A stretch of DNA of 64,000 nucleotides from assembly GCA_018343915.1 (NCBI GenBank), contig JABRWF010000005.1:2701001-2765000 (forward strand), in the 5' to 3' direction. Positions 28,209 to 39,618 of the stretch are shown one piece after another; position 1 is the first letter of the stretch, and each line of letters begins with the position of its first letter. Source of the DNA: Agroathelia rolfsii. Lineage: Eukaryota > Basidiomycota > Agaricomycetes > Amylocorticiales > Amylocorticiaceae. The notes beneath the pieces were generated by a model, which was not told the origin of the DNA, made no database searches, and worked only from the letters and a program-made list of their open reading frames with translations. The translations under genes were made by a program, and so were the position numbers.

Positions 28209-30646
28209 TTATAGAAGCTGGTAAACTTTCTTGTACCAGGCTAACTCTCTGTCTAACGCATCCTTTCGGTTTTCAGCCTTAATGAAACCATGTCCCTCCC
28301 CCTCATAATACTTGATTTCACAGACTCCTTGGTTATGACGAATAGCATCGTAGATTTTCTGAGCCTGTTCTGGCGGAATGACCTTGTCAGCTGTCCCTTG
28401 GAGGATCTATTCAATAAGTACGCTTCAAGTTCGGAAAGAGAGAACATGATAACTCTGGCTCACCAGAAGTGGGGGTACAATCCTATCCGCATGATTCACG
28501 GGGGATCTGTCTTCATAAACCTTGGGTATTTCCTTATATGTGCCACCCATAAGCTTTCCTATATAATGGCTCTCGAACTTGTGCGCTAGCGTAAAAAAGA
28601 AGTTTCAGACAATATCTTTTGAGTATCATCGCATCTGTAAACTCACTATGCTCGGCTAACATCACAATATTGGAAACACCAAAATATGACACTCCAGCAG
28701 TGAATAGTTTCTGGTCTGGGTCCGGCGCATTAGCGAGTACCGCCAGCGTGGTGTATCCTCCTGAGGATCCACCACGGATAGCAGAACGCTTGATATCAAT
28801 GACGGAGGAAAGATGTTTCACAGCGTTGATACAGTCCGCCACATCGATAATTCCCCATTTGCCAGCAAGGCGTTGGGCATATTTACGACCAAAGCCAGAC
28901 GATCCACTGTAATTGACGTCTAGCCTGTTACATGTCTCGTTCAGTGACACCGGGTCATTTTGATAATCTCTGCATGAAAAAGCGCACCAGGCAAAACCGC
29001 GACTTGTATAATACTGCCTTTCCCAGCTCAAACCTTGGCTTGTCATCCAAGTTGGGCCACCATGGACGCTTAGGACGCATGGCGGCAGCTCACCATCAAT
29101 GCTCGACCCTTTATATTCGGGATTCTTTGGATGATAAAGGACGACATAGAGCGGCTCATTGTTAACTATGAGCGCCCTGGGATCAGCTGTTGATATGATT
29201 GCCTTGGGGTAGCGGGTATCATCCATCGTGGACTTGAGCACCTCAAACGTGACCGAGTAGCCACCAGTGGACAGGGATAACATTTTGCCAAGGGCAATAT
29301 GGGATGGTGCATCTGATAGGCTACCTAGAAAAACGAAATGGTTGTCATCGACACGACGCAGGTGGTCGATGTCGACATAAGGAGACGTGACTTCTGTTAG
29401 TTCACCCGACTTGAGATTCACAACATACAAGACAGTACGTCCATCGCGGTAGGCGTAGGATAATCTCGTGTGTTCTTTGGCACTCATAAGACACCATGTA
29501 GCATTGTCTGCGAACCATGCAGGTTTATCAAAGTCTTGGTCAATCGGCTTATCAAGGACAGGGAGAAATACGTCCGTCTTCGCGTGCCAAACCCAAGGAT
29601 TCCAGAACCCTGATTCGTCATTATTAAACGACGCTGTTTCAGCGTCTACCCAGCCTCCAGAGAGAGCACTGATTTTGTTAGAGTAACCAACGGAGGATCT
29701 TTTAGATCCCAAGAATATATTCCCCTCCGTGTCAATTTTAATCTCCTGGATGTAAAACTGTCCTCCTTCCCAGGGCATATCTGGGTGGTCCCTGTTATAA
29801 GGTAAAACTCGCGCTGGTGAGAAGGACGCTTCTGCAACGGAATATTTGGCAGTAGATTATGAGAGTGTACATACCATTGGTGCCATGCCAAATATTGACC
29901 GTCTGGAGAGAAGCTCGGGTTCATATAGAAATCCGCACCCTTCAGTAGCGTAGTAAGCCGGGACTCGTCATCTTTGGCGTCGGTGTCAATTACGACAAGT
30001 GTGTTGACCACATCAGCAGGCTTCTCAAACGTATGGTCTTCCATGACAGCCACAATTAGATTCCGCTGAGTAGGATGAACGGCAAAGGCAGAGTAACGAT
30101 ATGGCTTATTTTCTATCATCCATCATTAGAACTGGAATTTTATATGAATTCGCGTAAAAGACCAGGTACTGACCGGGCGTAATCCTTTCTATCTTTCCGT
30201 TAATCACAGAGTAGGCAGGCCCAGGGTAGTTGGAAAAATATAACACGTTATCTTCCGCTTTGGCAGCGCCTACGTATACGTGAAGGTAGCGAAATATTTT
30301 CAAGTGGAATTGCTGGATTCATGTTTGTTTACTCACCGCCACCGTATTCGTGAACACCAGATCTAACATTCCATCCTTCTCCAGCTACGACATCCTCTCC
30401 AGTTCTCGTCCTCACAATCTTATATGCGCCGCTTGCGGTACCCTCGATGTGATAGATATTCTTTGTGACGGAATCAACGATGATATCGCTGATACTTGTC
30501 GACTGTCATAATCATCCAGGTCAATAGGAAGGACATCTATGTTTGTTGCGGAAGAGATGGATTTATAAGATGCGCACTTTCTGCACTATAGCATCCGATG
30601 TAATGGGAGAGGTCCAGGTGCCGTAGGGTGCGTCCTTGGGAGACAT
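28209..30646 (-). CDS. Prolyl-oligopeptidase-family (S9) serine peptidase
   Basis: Alpha/beta-hydrolase peptidase related to acylaminoacyl peptidase and dipeptidyl-peptidase families. Start ATG 30646 (MSPKDAPYGTW), with introns of about 50 nt. The N-terminal half is a propeller with repeated strands: GPAYSVINGKIERITPG (30180-30240), YSAFAVHPTQRNLIVAV (about 30070), FSPDGQYLAWHQW (about 29890), and FADNATWCLMS (about 29500). The catalytic half contains LSVHGGP (oxyanion region, about 29060-29080), VNYSGSSGFGRKY (about 28900), and nucleophile Ser in RGGSSGGY (about 28760-28780). It ends with LQGTADKVIPPEQ (acid Asp, about 28390) and GEGHGF (His, about 28290). The triad is complete. No signal peptide is seen, so it is probably cytosolic. 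An intron is required between GFAW and LDVNYSG; its retained sequence would otherwise insert a Cys-rich stretch. Confidence 0.92.
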
Positions 30647-31065
30647 GGCCGCTAGCTATACCAATGCTGCAAAACAGCGATTCATGCTGCCTTAAATACT
30701 GCTATAAGCACCTTAAATCCCTTGGACTATTCGAAAATGTTTAAATTGATCAAGATCGTGATGCCAGTCCAAATCCAAATCATAAATCATATCAGAGAAC
30801 AATAATCCATCATACACATAATTCAGCTGATGACTTGGATATGATGGCAGTCCAGATCCGACTTGAAATTGCATGATTAAAGGATAATAATATATTGTTA
30901 GTATTAATAAACAAAGCATCTCTAAAAGTGTCCAAAGATGACATGGGGTTGCATGGATTGTAACTATAGGGCAGGCTGCAATTGGGTAGTAATATGCTGC
31001 AAGCCTGTCACAATTATAGCGTCACAATATTAAGGATAATGCACCCTTCTGGGTGCTTTACATAA
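30647..31065. other. Intergenic, start of repeat-rich block
   Basis: Upstream region of the S9 peptidase. 30760-30860 holds an imperfect inverted repeat built from CCAGTCC/GATCC and TCATATC words. No gene. Confidence 0.4.
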
Positions 31066-31067
31066 TA

Positions 31068-33386
31068 CAGTCGACACTCTCTAAAGGTGTGCTGATCGGT
31101 GACGCCAAGACAGTGTACTTTTTGAGGGAGTATGTCCTGATAGGGCTGCTGGATGTCTACTGGAAGAGTTTTGCCTGCCATGGCAGTGTAATCGCCAGCC
31201 TGTGTAAGCAAGGAACTGGACATTACCGACTTACTAACACGCGGGGTATCTCTTTATATGGAGATGCATTATTAGAGCGTCAGGCGTAAATGAATTTTAT
31301 GCCTTTTGCGCTTCTTCCCCCGCATACCAACTTGATGACGCCAAGAGTTGACGAATTATGCCCAGTAAAAAATCCGAATGGGAAATCTGTCGCTAGGCAT
31401 CACCAGGCGCTACGATGTTGAGCAAAGCGTCACTATACGCGTCACGTCGCCCTTTGTTGGGCAAGCATTTCGGATGTACTAGTACAAGTTAGGTCTAAAA
31501 AGGAGCGACAACCGGACTCCGAAACCGCGCTACGAGGTGCACCCGTCATGGGTGCATATACTTACATGTACATGTATGCTGGTAATCTTGTAATACAGAT
31601 TCAGTGACTTCAATTCGATTGTTCTTACTAAAATTTCACAATAATAGAGCTTACTACATGCTAGCCGCATTATCACTAGAGTATTAGCTATTTTATTCCT
31701 CGCCTTCATCATTAGAGCCCTCCTCCCTACTACTAGAGGCTACTAGTATCGCATTCATTTTCATTATCCCTCTATTTGTAGCTAGATAAAATGGCTTGAC
31801 AACTACAGTAGTACTTTTTGGTAGTTTTCGACTATTTCCATTTCCTAGTTCAGCGGATAATGACATGGTATATTGGTTGTATCAAATCTGATGCAATCTG
31901 TCCAAGGGCGGAGCGGAATTATAGTTCAAGTTGCACCGGAAAAACTGGGCTCATTTTCTAAGTTATGTCTCCTCTCCTCACATCTCCTCTCCCGTCTCCT
32001 CTTCTCTCTCAGGCATACTTAGGCATCTCCTGATTTATTGAAAAATGACAACCAACTTCAATTTTACGGGGGACACTCGGATATCACTATTTTCGCCCTT
32101 AGAAGAGATTCTACCTACCCCTAGTTGACTTGAAACATCTCCTCAAGACGTGTGGGATCTCTATCATGGACGAAAAAAGTCGACTGACTCTGGGTTTCTT
32201 TGATCCTGAGCCAATTTTTAGGATCAAATCCAAGCGCATATGCTCTCCCATCAAAGTGCCAATCTGTGGGGTGTCAGCAAATGTAAACAATTTACCACCT
32301 GATGGCGCAGAAGATCAGCTACCTGAAAAACAACAACAACAATAACAACAACAACAAAATTGCGTGCCCGTTTTTTCTTCTATATCTACATTGACCCACG
32401 TATACGGCAGCCTTTTTTTCTAGCTTGATTCAAGCTTCTACTCACACCATTTCCGAGGGCTATCCTCCCACGCCTCCCTAGTCAGATGGAAACCATGTAG
32501 CAAATTTCTTTGCAACTATCCTTCTGCCTCTTACCCTATCGGTTGTACCAGAGGGAGAAGCCAATCAAGACTAGGATTACGGTCAAGTAAACATCCCAAA
32601 AGGCCGAAAATCCAAGGTTCAGAAGGTCGTAAAGACTGCCGGCACTAAAAAATGCAAGCACGGCAATGTCATGGTGGTTGACTCAGAGTAAGCCATAATA
32701 CTCAAGCTTGTTTCTGATTATTATATTTATTGATCTTATGCGGCACAGGACGATTCAGTAAGAGAACCAGAACCCTGCAATTCCTGACAAGATTAGTAAC
32801 TCTGCATTGACGTCCCCACAAGCTGCGGTAAATACAAATAATGTGTTCTGCAATAACTTGACTAATACTTGTATAACTACAGAACAAGCGTGCATCACGA
32901 ATGAAGCGTCCGGACAACACTGCTTCATATTTTGTGAGTATTTTCTTTTTGCTATCTTGATAATTACAGTAAACTTATGGATGCTCACTCGGACAGCGGA
33001 CTTGTGAATGTCTTCTAACTAGGCGTATTGAATGGCAGGGGACTTGGTAATTGTAATTTTCGACTCAGTCAAGTGGCAATCGAAAGACATTGTTGTCAGT
33101 CGCATTGATTAGAAAACTAGATTGCATCCTATCGAAATCAAACAGCTTGATCAGACATTCCAATATCGCTAGCGCCTGGCGACGTATAGTGACGCCTCCT
33201 GATACGAAAATTCACATTCCGTGTATCACCAGGCGTCATCAAGCGTCATGCATGTGGTACGCTTTTTTTATCATAACTTGCTGTGACTCCTGGTGACGTC
33301 TGGTGGCGTATGGTGCCGCATTGGAATTTTACTGGGGATTATCGATTATGCTCTGACAGAGCTATACCTTTTGAGGGAGTCGACTG
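31068..33386. mobile_element. Candidate Tc1/mariner (pogo-type) element remnant with TA-flanked inverted termini
   Basis: The left end reads CAGTCGACACTCTCTAAAGG. The right end, on the reverse strand, reads CAGTCGACTCCCTCAAAAGG. They match at 16 of these 20 positions, and both ends are bordered by TA, the target duplication of Tc1/mariner elements. The 2.3-kb length fits a pogo/Fot1-like element, but no DDE transposase frame is readable, so it would be decayed or non-autonomous. A second inverted pair, CCCAGTAAAA (31361) and TTTTACTGGG (33327-33336), lies inside, with many GGCGTCA/TGACGCC words around 31390-31460 and 33170-33310, suggesting a nested MITE. 32325-32357 is a CAA/AAC microsatellite. 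Family assignment is inferred from termini only. Confidence 0.42.
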
Positions 33387-33628
33387 TAGTAGGTAACTGT
33401 TAAACTCGACGCGGCGCGCAGCCTAACTCGATCCAATCGCTCAATTGACTACGTGTAGGGGTCTAAACACATAGGGTACATCGAATAAAATCTACATGTA
33501 TATACTCGCGGTTCGCAAAAGTTTCCGTGAATGTATATTTTGCATATTTCAGTCACTTCTACACCGTTTCACTTCAAATAAGAATTCGTGCGAGACCTTT
33601 GATACACCCTCTAGTCACCTATATAGTT
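33387..33628. other. Intergenic between two mobile elements
   Basis: Short AT-rich spacer without gene or repeat evidence. Confidence 0.4.
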
Positions 33629-33828
33629 ATATATATTTTTTAAATAGCTGTATTTTGGTAGTAAGGGTATATAGGGTGCATATATGCTCAGAATCAACAC
33701 CACGACAGCAATTTTATTTGGGAGGTGTACGGCGATTATATGCTATATAGAAAATATCTTGAGCAAATAAAAATTTGGTGGAGCTATAGAAATCCGGAAG
33801 TTGAGCATTTTTAGTGTATCTCGCGGTA

Positions 33829-34195
33829 TCAATAATAAAAGGAGGCCTATACACAAACGTCAAGAATTAGATACCGTCATTTAAATTTTACTTGGTTCCG
33901 TGGTTTCAAGTTGGAAATTGCGCACACTGTTCAAGTTTCAATAAAATGTCAAATTCATGTTAAAAATTATGCATCCGCTACCAGTGAGCACCCACCGGGC
34001 CGTGCGAAGCACGGCCCATAGTTGCCAGGGTGCTGAGGTCAGCAGTGGTAGAGCAGAGAATTTATGGCAGCATTTATAATACAATAACATACCACTGCAG
34101 GAAAAGGCGCCGGTTACTGTTAAAAACATATCTTTATTAGGCGGTATTTATTCCATCCTCACGCCTGGTCTGTGCGAAGCACGGGTCGCTTCTAG
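33829..34195 (+). mobile_element. Non-autonomous Helitron, unit A
   Basis: 367 bp. It starts TCAATAATAAAAGGAG and ends with a short hairpin (TGTGC-GAA-GCAC) 10-12 nt before CTAG (34192-34195). This is the canonical Helitron layout: 5' TC, 3' hairpin plus CTRR, no inverted termini. The base before it is A (33828). It has no Rep/helicase frame and must rely on an autonomous Helitron elsewhere. A second, stronger hairpin with the same GTGC-GAA-GCAC core sits internally at 33998-34018. Confidence 0.78.
33998..34018. repeat. Internal hairpin of Helitron unit A
   Basis: Perfect 9-bp stem GGGCCGTGC / GCACGGCCC with a GAA loop, followed by CATAGTTG. Confidence 0.9.
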
Positions 34196-34613
34196 TCAAT
34201 AATAAAAGGAGCCCTACGCACAAACTTCAAGAATTAGATTCCGTCATTTAAAATTTACTCAATCACTGTTTGTTTTGGTTCCGTAATTTAGAAATTGCGT
34301 ATACCGTTCAAGTTTCAATGTGTCAAAAATCATGTATCCGCACCCACCGGGCCGTGCTAAGCACGGCCCATAGTTGGCGGAATATCGAGGTAAGCAACGG
34401 TAGACCTACAGGGAGTTTATGATTGTATTTATTTGGTTTTTATAATACAGTACCATGTCGCTGCTGGCCTGGGAAAGGTAGTTATTCCTGAAATCAGATC
34501 TTTATCACTTATAATATTCCACATGCAGCTTCCTAGCTAGGCCCCAATTTCCTTATTGACGGTATTTGTTCCCCTCTTGCCCCTGGTCCGTGCGAAGCAC
34601 GGGTCGCTGCTAG
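34196..34613 (+). mobile_element. Non-autonomous Helitron, unit B, directly abutting unit A
   Basis: 418 bp. It starts TCAATAATAAAAGGAG immediately after unit A's CTAG. It ends with hairpin CCGTGC-GAA-GCACGG followed by GTCGCTG and CTAG (34610-34613), with T as the next base. Unit A and unit B share their first 60 bp with a few substitutions, the internal hairpin (34349-34369) and the 3' end. The outer host bases are A (33828) and T (34614), the A|T target expected for Helitrons, so the pair could have entered as one tandem insertion. Confidence 0.78.
34349..34369. repeat. Internal hairpin of Helitron unit B
   Basis: Same 9-bp stem as unit A with a loop change (TAA for GAA). The stem is kept while flanking sequence has drifted. 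Confidence 0.9.
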
Positions 34614-34816
34614 TTTTTACTAAACAACACTAAAAAATCTTAACTTCTGAAATTTTTATAGCTTCACCAAATTTTTATTTGCTTAATATATTTTCTATAT
34701 AGCATATAATCGCCGTACACCTCCCAAATAAAATTGCTGTCGTGGTGTTGATTCTGAGCATATATGCACCCTATATACCCTTACTACCAAAATACAGCTT
34801 TTTAAAAAATATATAT

Positions 34817-35810
34817 TGTTGAAAGATTGAATATTTACAAACTTCATATCTTTCAAATAATTCCAATGAATACTTCAAATAATCATCTAACATCATTTCA
34901 TACATGATTATTTATTTCATGATTTTACAACTGTTCATTGTTGAGATATTAACAATTCTTTACATGCATATATTCTTTTATTTAATATTTTCAATATTTC
35001 ATTATATCTAATCTTATCAGAGATAAGATTATCATATCTGAAGTCACTTGACTTTATCATTTATGAATATCTTTTTCATAAATATTAAACAATTCCATTT
35101 AAATATTCATTTCTCAATAATCATTGTGAATATTACTAATTGATTTTTCACGCCATAGATCCTTGCTTATAAATCACCAAAATATTTACTAAGCAAGTTC
35201 ATAATATTAGTAATGTTTATAAAATATTACTAATACAGATCTAATAATAGGATATTGAGATAAATAGATACTAATACTATACAAATTACTTACTAAGCAC
35301 ATAGATTGCTTACCAAGCATATTATTCAGCAAATAGGAATATTACTAAGCTGATTTATAAGCTGATTTGTAAGCAATTCTTCTTACTAAGTGGATTAGAT
35401 AAGCACAGGATTGGCTTACTAATCTTGTAGAAATTAGAATATTTTGTATTATATAAGCACCAGCAAATTCAGCTGGAAATGACAAGTTATTTCACTCGAA
35501 AATAGTGAGTTAAATAGTCTAAGGACTAGCTCACAGTACTAACTTCACTAACAGACTTACTAAGTCTACTATAAGACAACAAGCCTTTCCTAAAGGGAAA
35601 ATAAGTAGGTAGTCTTAAAGGGACACTGGCTAAGTCTTATATTAAAGATATAGAAGTAAACTAATTGCTTCCAATTTCTTGTAGATCCAAGCCTATCTAA
35701 CAAGATAACAACCCTGCACTTTTCTTCAACAAGTAAGTGTTTGGTTTAAACAAGGTTTACAGTAGTGCATATATGCATTACATTCTATATTATAACCCTT
35801 TCATTAAACA
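34817..35810. other. AT-rich tract, possible degraded retroelement or solo LTR
   Basis: Strongly AT-rich, with recurring words TTACTAAG, AAGCAAT and ATATT and no open frame. It begins TGTTGAAAG and a segment ends CATTAAACA at about 35810, compatible with TG...CA LTR ends, but no target duplication is visible. Composition differs sharply from the neighbouring genes. Confidence 0.3.
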
Positions 35811-36798
35811 GAACAAGTGTAGTGAGTTTGTATAGGAGGGTAGCTTTACTCAGCTTTGTTAGTGTTCCCTGTCTCGGCATAGTTGGTGTTGGGGGTGATC
35901 AAGCCCTTACAGTCACTGTAGCCAAGGGGGAGGTAGGTTAAAGCACCAACTTCAAAAAATGTGACAATTAGGTCACAGAGATAACACACAAGAGAGAAAG
36001 AAGTGGTGTAGGTGGTAGATTCTGTTCCAGCCTCGCTACTACGCCTCCTACGATACATGCGTATTTATATGTGTACGGATAGGAACTATACAGTATTATA
36101 TCATTTATTTGTCCCCTCCGGGATCGTTCGTACCAACAACAAGATGCCAGAGGGATGGCGGCGCGGTGACATGCGGTCACGAAGTGACGGAGCGTTACAC
36201 ATACAGAAAAATACGGAAATACGCAAGAATATGTACATATATATATAAATACATGTATTAGCAGTATTATATAGAGTTTTATATAGCCTTGTTCCCAGGG
36301 CTTGGGAGATGTGGTCGCATAATTATTTGAGTTATTCTCTAGGTGGGCTTTAGAATTAAAATTTTGAGGCTCAGATATTAGTGGGGAGTGAAAGCGACAC
36401 ATCTCCCAGAGAGGAAGAGTGGAGCCCCGGGGCGAACTTGCAATGCCGCTGGTGCTGAGCCTAGGTTTTGTTCGCTTTGGACGAGGATACAACGACCGCG
36501 GATAATAACAGCGACTTGTTCGATTGCAGAAATAGATTTGTCAGTGCCACGGCCGACGGCATTTCGGACAAAGTGGTGCTTGCAATCCCACCTCACGATC
36601 ATCCCGCCTTGAGGGACACCGTGACCTTCGACCATAATGTCCTCTACTCCGGCAACCGACAGCCCTCCTGTCTCGTATAACCTTAGGGATTGGTCTCTCA
36701 TAGCTGCTACATCTGGTGTTACAACTCTGAATGTATGGAGCACACGCATAGTATTCTGCTAATACCTCAACCACGAGCTTACGAGTATCTCATCATTT
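35811..36798. other. Repeat-like intergenic region upstream of the MFS gene
   Basis: On the minus strand, a TATAAATAC box (about 36061-36069) is followed by Arg codons and a Thr-rich run. That suggests the 3' side of an LTR, with TGTGACC...TTGTCACA further on. 36140-36200 holds GTGACATGCGGTCAC and AAGTGACGGAGCG, a G/C-rich inverted word set unlike its surroundings. A 123-codon minus-strand frame (36378-36749) has no recognised domain. Retroelement origin is a guess. Confidence 0.3.
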
Positions 36799-39074
36799 AT
36801 GGCGCATATAAAGATCTTTGCTAATGGCGCCATAACAATTGCACTACCTACAATTGGCAAGGACCTCAACTTCAAACAAGTCAGAACTTCTCTATACATT
36901 CATTACCCTTGGATTCACTGACCCGGAACCCAGGCCGATTTACAATGGCCGATTTCAGCCTATGCGTTCGTTATTGAAAATATGCGTTGAATTCTTCATA
37001 GTATGCTAAGGTAACACTCCTACAGGTTGTCATATGGCTGTCTCCTCCTCTTCTTTGGTCGTGTAGGTGATATTGTTGGTGGTAGAATCATGTTCGTGTT
37101 GGGGACCATATGGTTTTCCATCTGGTATGTCCAGTCATTGCCAGTTTTTTGATAGATTGACTTATAGTTGCTGTTTCATAGGAGTTTAGCATGTATGACC
37201 TTTGATTTATCTAGTGGATTTGACCGAGTAACTCAAGTGGCATTACTCTCTAAACCATAGCGGCCTTTGCGCCTAACGAAGTTACCTTCATCCTCTTCGT
37301 CGCTCTGCAAGGATTAGGTGCCGCCGCCAATACTCCTGCTGGTATCCGGATTCTTACTTCCCACTTCGAACCCGGAACACGACGTAACACTGCGTTTGGA
37401 ATATTGTTCGTAGACCTATCATGCTTTTGCTATCAAACGCAACAACTTATGCTATCCTACTTACATTAACAGGGGTGCGGGTCAGCCTGTGGGATACATT
37501 GTCGGACTTGTTGCCGGTAAAACACTTTGCGCCTTAACTCGATTGAAAGGATGGTAATGACTGGACTTCTCGCAGGTGGTCTCCTGACGGATAGCAAGGC
37601 TACTTGGCGTACACTACTATACTTGCAAGCCGGTCTAGGAGTTGCCTTCGTCCTCGCAGGCTGGGTCGCTCTACGCTCTGACTCAAATGGAGGCGATACC
37701 AAGCGATATACCAAGGGTCTTGATTGGGGGGGTGCAATTCTTAGCACAGTTGGTATTGCTCTCTTGACCTTCAGCTTGGCGTACGTCATACATTCAATTC
37801 ACCACTCTGGTGCCCTTTGCTAATTTTATAATGAATAGCGATTCTACATCGGCCAGTCGTGGGTGGGCAACTCCAGAGATTCCATCCCTACTATCTGTGT
37901 CTGTACTTTTGCTTGCTGCATTTTTGTGGTATGAACAACGGAGAGAAAAGAATGGCCAGAGCGTTCTTATGCCCCTCAGCATGTGGAACCAACCCGGTGC
38001 TAAGATGGGAAGCATGGTTTTCATGGCCTTTTTTGCCTGGTCAGTATCAATAACTTGTATGATACTCATTATGTAGCCGTGCTCATCTGTTCTCTTCACA
38101 GGTTTGGTTTCAATACTATGGGATATCTCATGACACTCTAGTAAGTCGAGTCGTCTCCAAAAGGCGGTAATTCACCTTATACTGCCACAATAGCTTCCAG
38201 GAAGTTCTACTTCTTTCTCCTCTTCGAACTGCAATCGACTTTATCCCAATGACCATCGCCGGCTTTGCGGTCAACCTGGTGACGGGCCATCTCATGGGAC
38301 GTGTCAAGGGACAATACCTATGTTGGGCGGGCTTGCTCGCTTGTTTGGTGCGTCTTCTATCGTTCCCTTAACACTTTAAGCATATAAATTGATTACTGAC
38401 AACAGGCTTCTCCTATCATCTTTGCGCTCATGGAGACCACTTGGTCTTATTGGTACTCTGCATTCCTCGTTCTCATTCTCATCGGTGAGTGTGCTCCATA
38501 TTTCCTGCCATCTTGATTGACATGATCTGCAGTCGGAGCCGACGCCATCTATCCAGTGGGCAACCTGCAAGTATGCTCTGCATTTGATGCCGACTCGCAG
38601 GCCATCGCAGGTGGTGTATTTAGCGTTGCCACTAGGGTATGCATACATCCCTACTCCCATGTCTCATTGATCACGTGCTAATATTTCCTGTAGTTGGGCA
38701 CTTCGCTTGGTCTCGCTATAACGTCTTCCATTAGCACTTCGACCTCTACCCAGTATCTTAAACACCATCCTTACTCTGCTGCCGACCCTTCAGTCCGCTT
38801 GACCTCAACTTCGCCTGAGGTACTCATGGCTGGATATCGTGCGGCAGGATGGACATGTGCGGCCACTGTCGGCCTCAGTCTTGTCGTCGCCTTCTGGCGA
38901 CTGAGGGACCTTGGAATCGTTGGCTTGAGCAACAGCCAGAAGCTCGCAGAAAAATCTTCCTCACAATCATTGGCGACTGACTCAAAAGCCCGACTGGGTA
39001 ATAATATTGAGCTGGCCGCCGTTAGTGAGGTCGGCGCTACTCTGCAGGATGTGGAGGGTCCTAGTGTAGTTTGA
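36799..39074 (+). CDS. MFS drug/toxic-compound exporter, DHA2 (14-helix) type
   Basis: Proton-coupled exporter of the plasma or vacuolar membrane. About eleven exons separated by 45-70 nt introns. Helix 1 ends NGAITIALPTIGKDLNF; then ADLQWPISAYA, LSYGCLLLFFGRVGDIVGGR (motif A, 37025-37090), and APNEVTFILFVALQGLGAAA (motif B region, 37270-37330). GAGQPVGYIVGLVAGGLL (motif C, antiporter signature) spans introns near 37480-37580. WRTLLYLQAGLGVAFVLAGW, YFLLPLR-type LLLSPLRTAIDFIPMTIAGF (38215-38270) and an acidic C-terminal tail follow. The sequence starts directly in helix 1 (MAHIKIFANG), whereas relatives have 40-80 polar residues before it. Either an upstream exon is missed or the N-terminus is short. 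Substrate unknown. Confidence 0.85.
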
Positions 39075-39618
39075 ACAAGGCCACGGAATTGATAAATGGA
39101 GAACACCGGCAGACAAACTCGACACGAGTTCTTGTTTACCCGCGACCAAGTCTGGCGATACTAAATAAAGCTCAACATGTCATATGAATATCTAATATAT
39201 CTAATACTTGATGTCGTAAACGTTGCGAGTGTCAGTCCATTGACAGGTATTGCTTCAATCTGCATCCATAGTATACTATTGGCCCATCTGAATCCACTCA
39301 CTAAATTGATTACTTGTCCTGTTCATGTCACCCTCTATGCTCAGTCATAAGTAGGCAGTGTCTGTCGACTTGAACTCCAAATTATAATGTACAATAAACT
39401 TGAAGTTCAGAAAGGAAGATCACTCGGGTCGGCATAACTTGATACCCCTCTTTTCCCATCAAAAACATTCTTTTCGCGCAAAAGTTCCTATTTACATTCA
39501 CATTCAACTGTCTAAATTAAGTGCCCTTTCCCACACGGACAAAGTTTCGGTTTGTACTAGTACATAGTGTCGACGCACTTTGTCAGAATCAATGACCTAG
39601 GGTTCCTGCTAACAATTA
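39075..39618. other. Convergent 3' intergenic region
   Basis: 540 bp between converging MFS and Pmp3-like genes, AT-rich, no gene or repeat seen. Confidence 0.45.

Larger units (their letters stand above)
33629..34816. mobile_element. Fold-back element (about 190-bp inverted arms) split by a Helitron tandem pair
   Basis: The left arm 33629-33817 is the reverse complement of the right arm 34627-34816. The outer 150 bp are nearly identical, including the words GTACGGCGATTATATGC and AATCAACACCACGACAG. Without the inserted 785 bp (33829-34613) the loop would be only about 24 bp, so the original was a compact hairpin MITE of roughly 400 bp. No coding capacity. Confidence 0.8.

Noticed and set aside
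36378..36749. 123-codon minus-strand frame upstream of the MFS gene
   Set aside because: Reads smoothly but has no recognisable domain, and no exons could be joined on either side.
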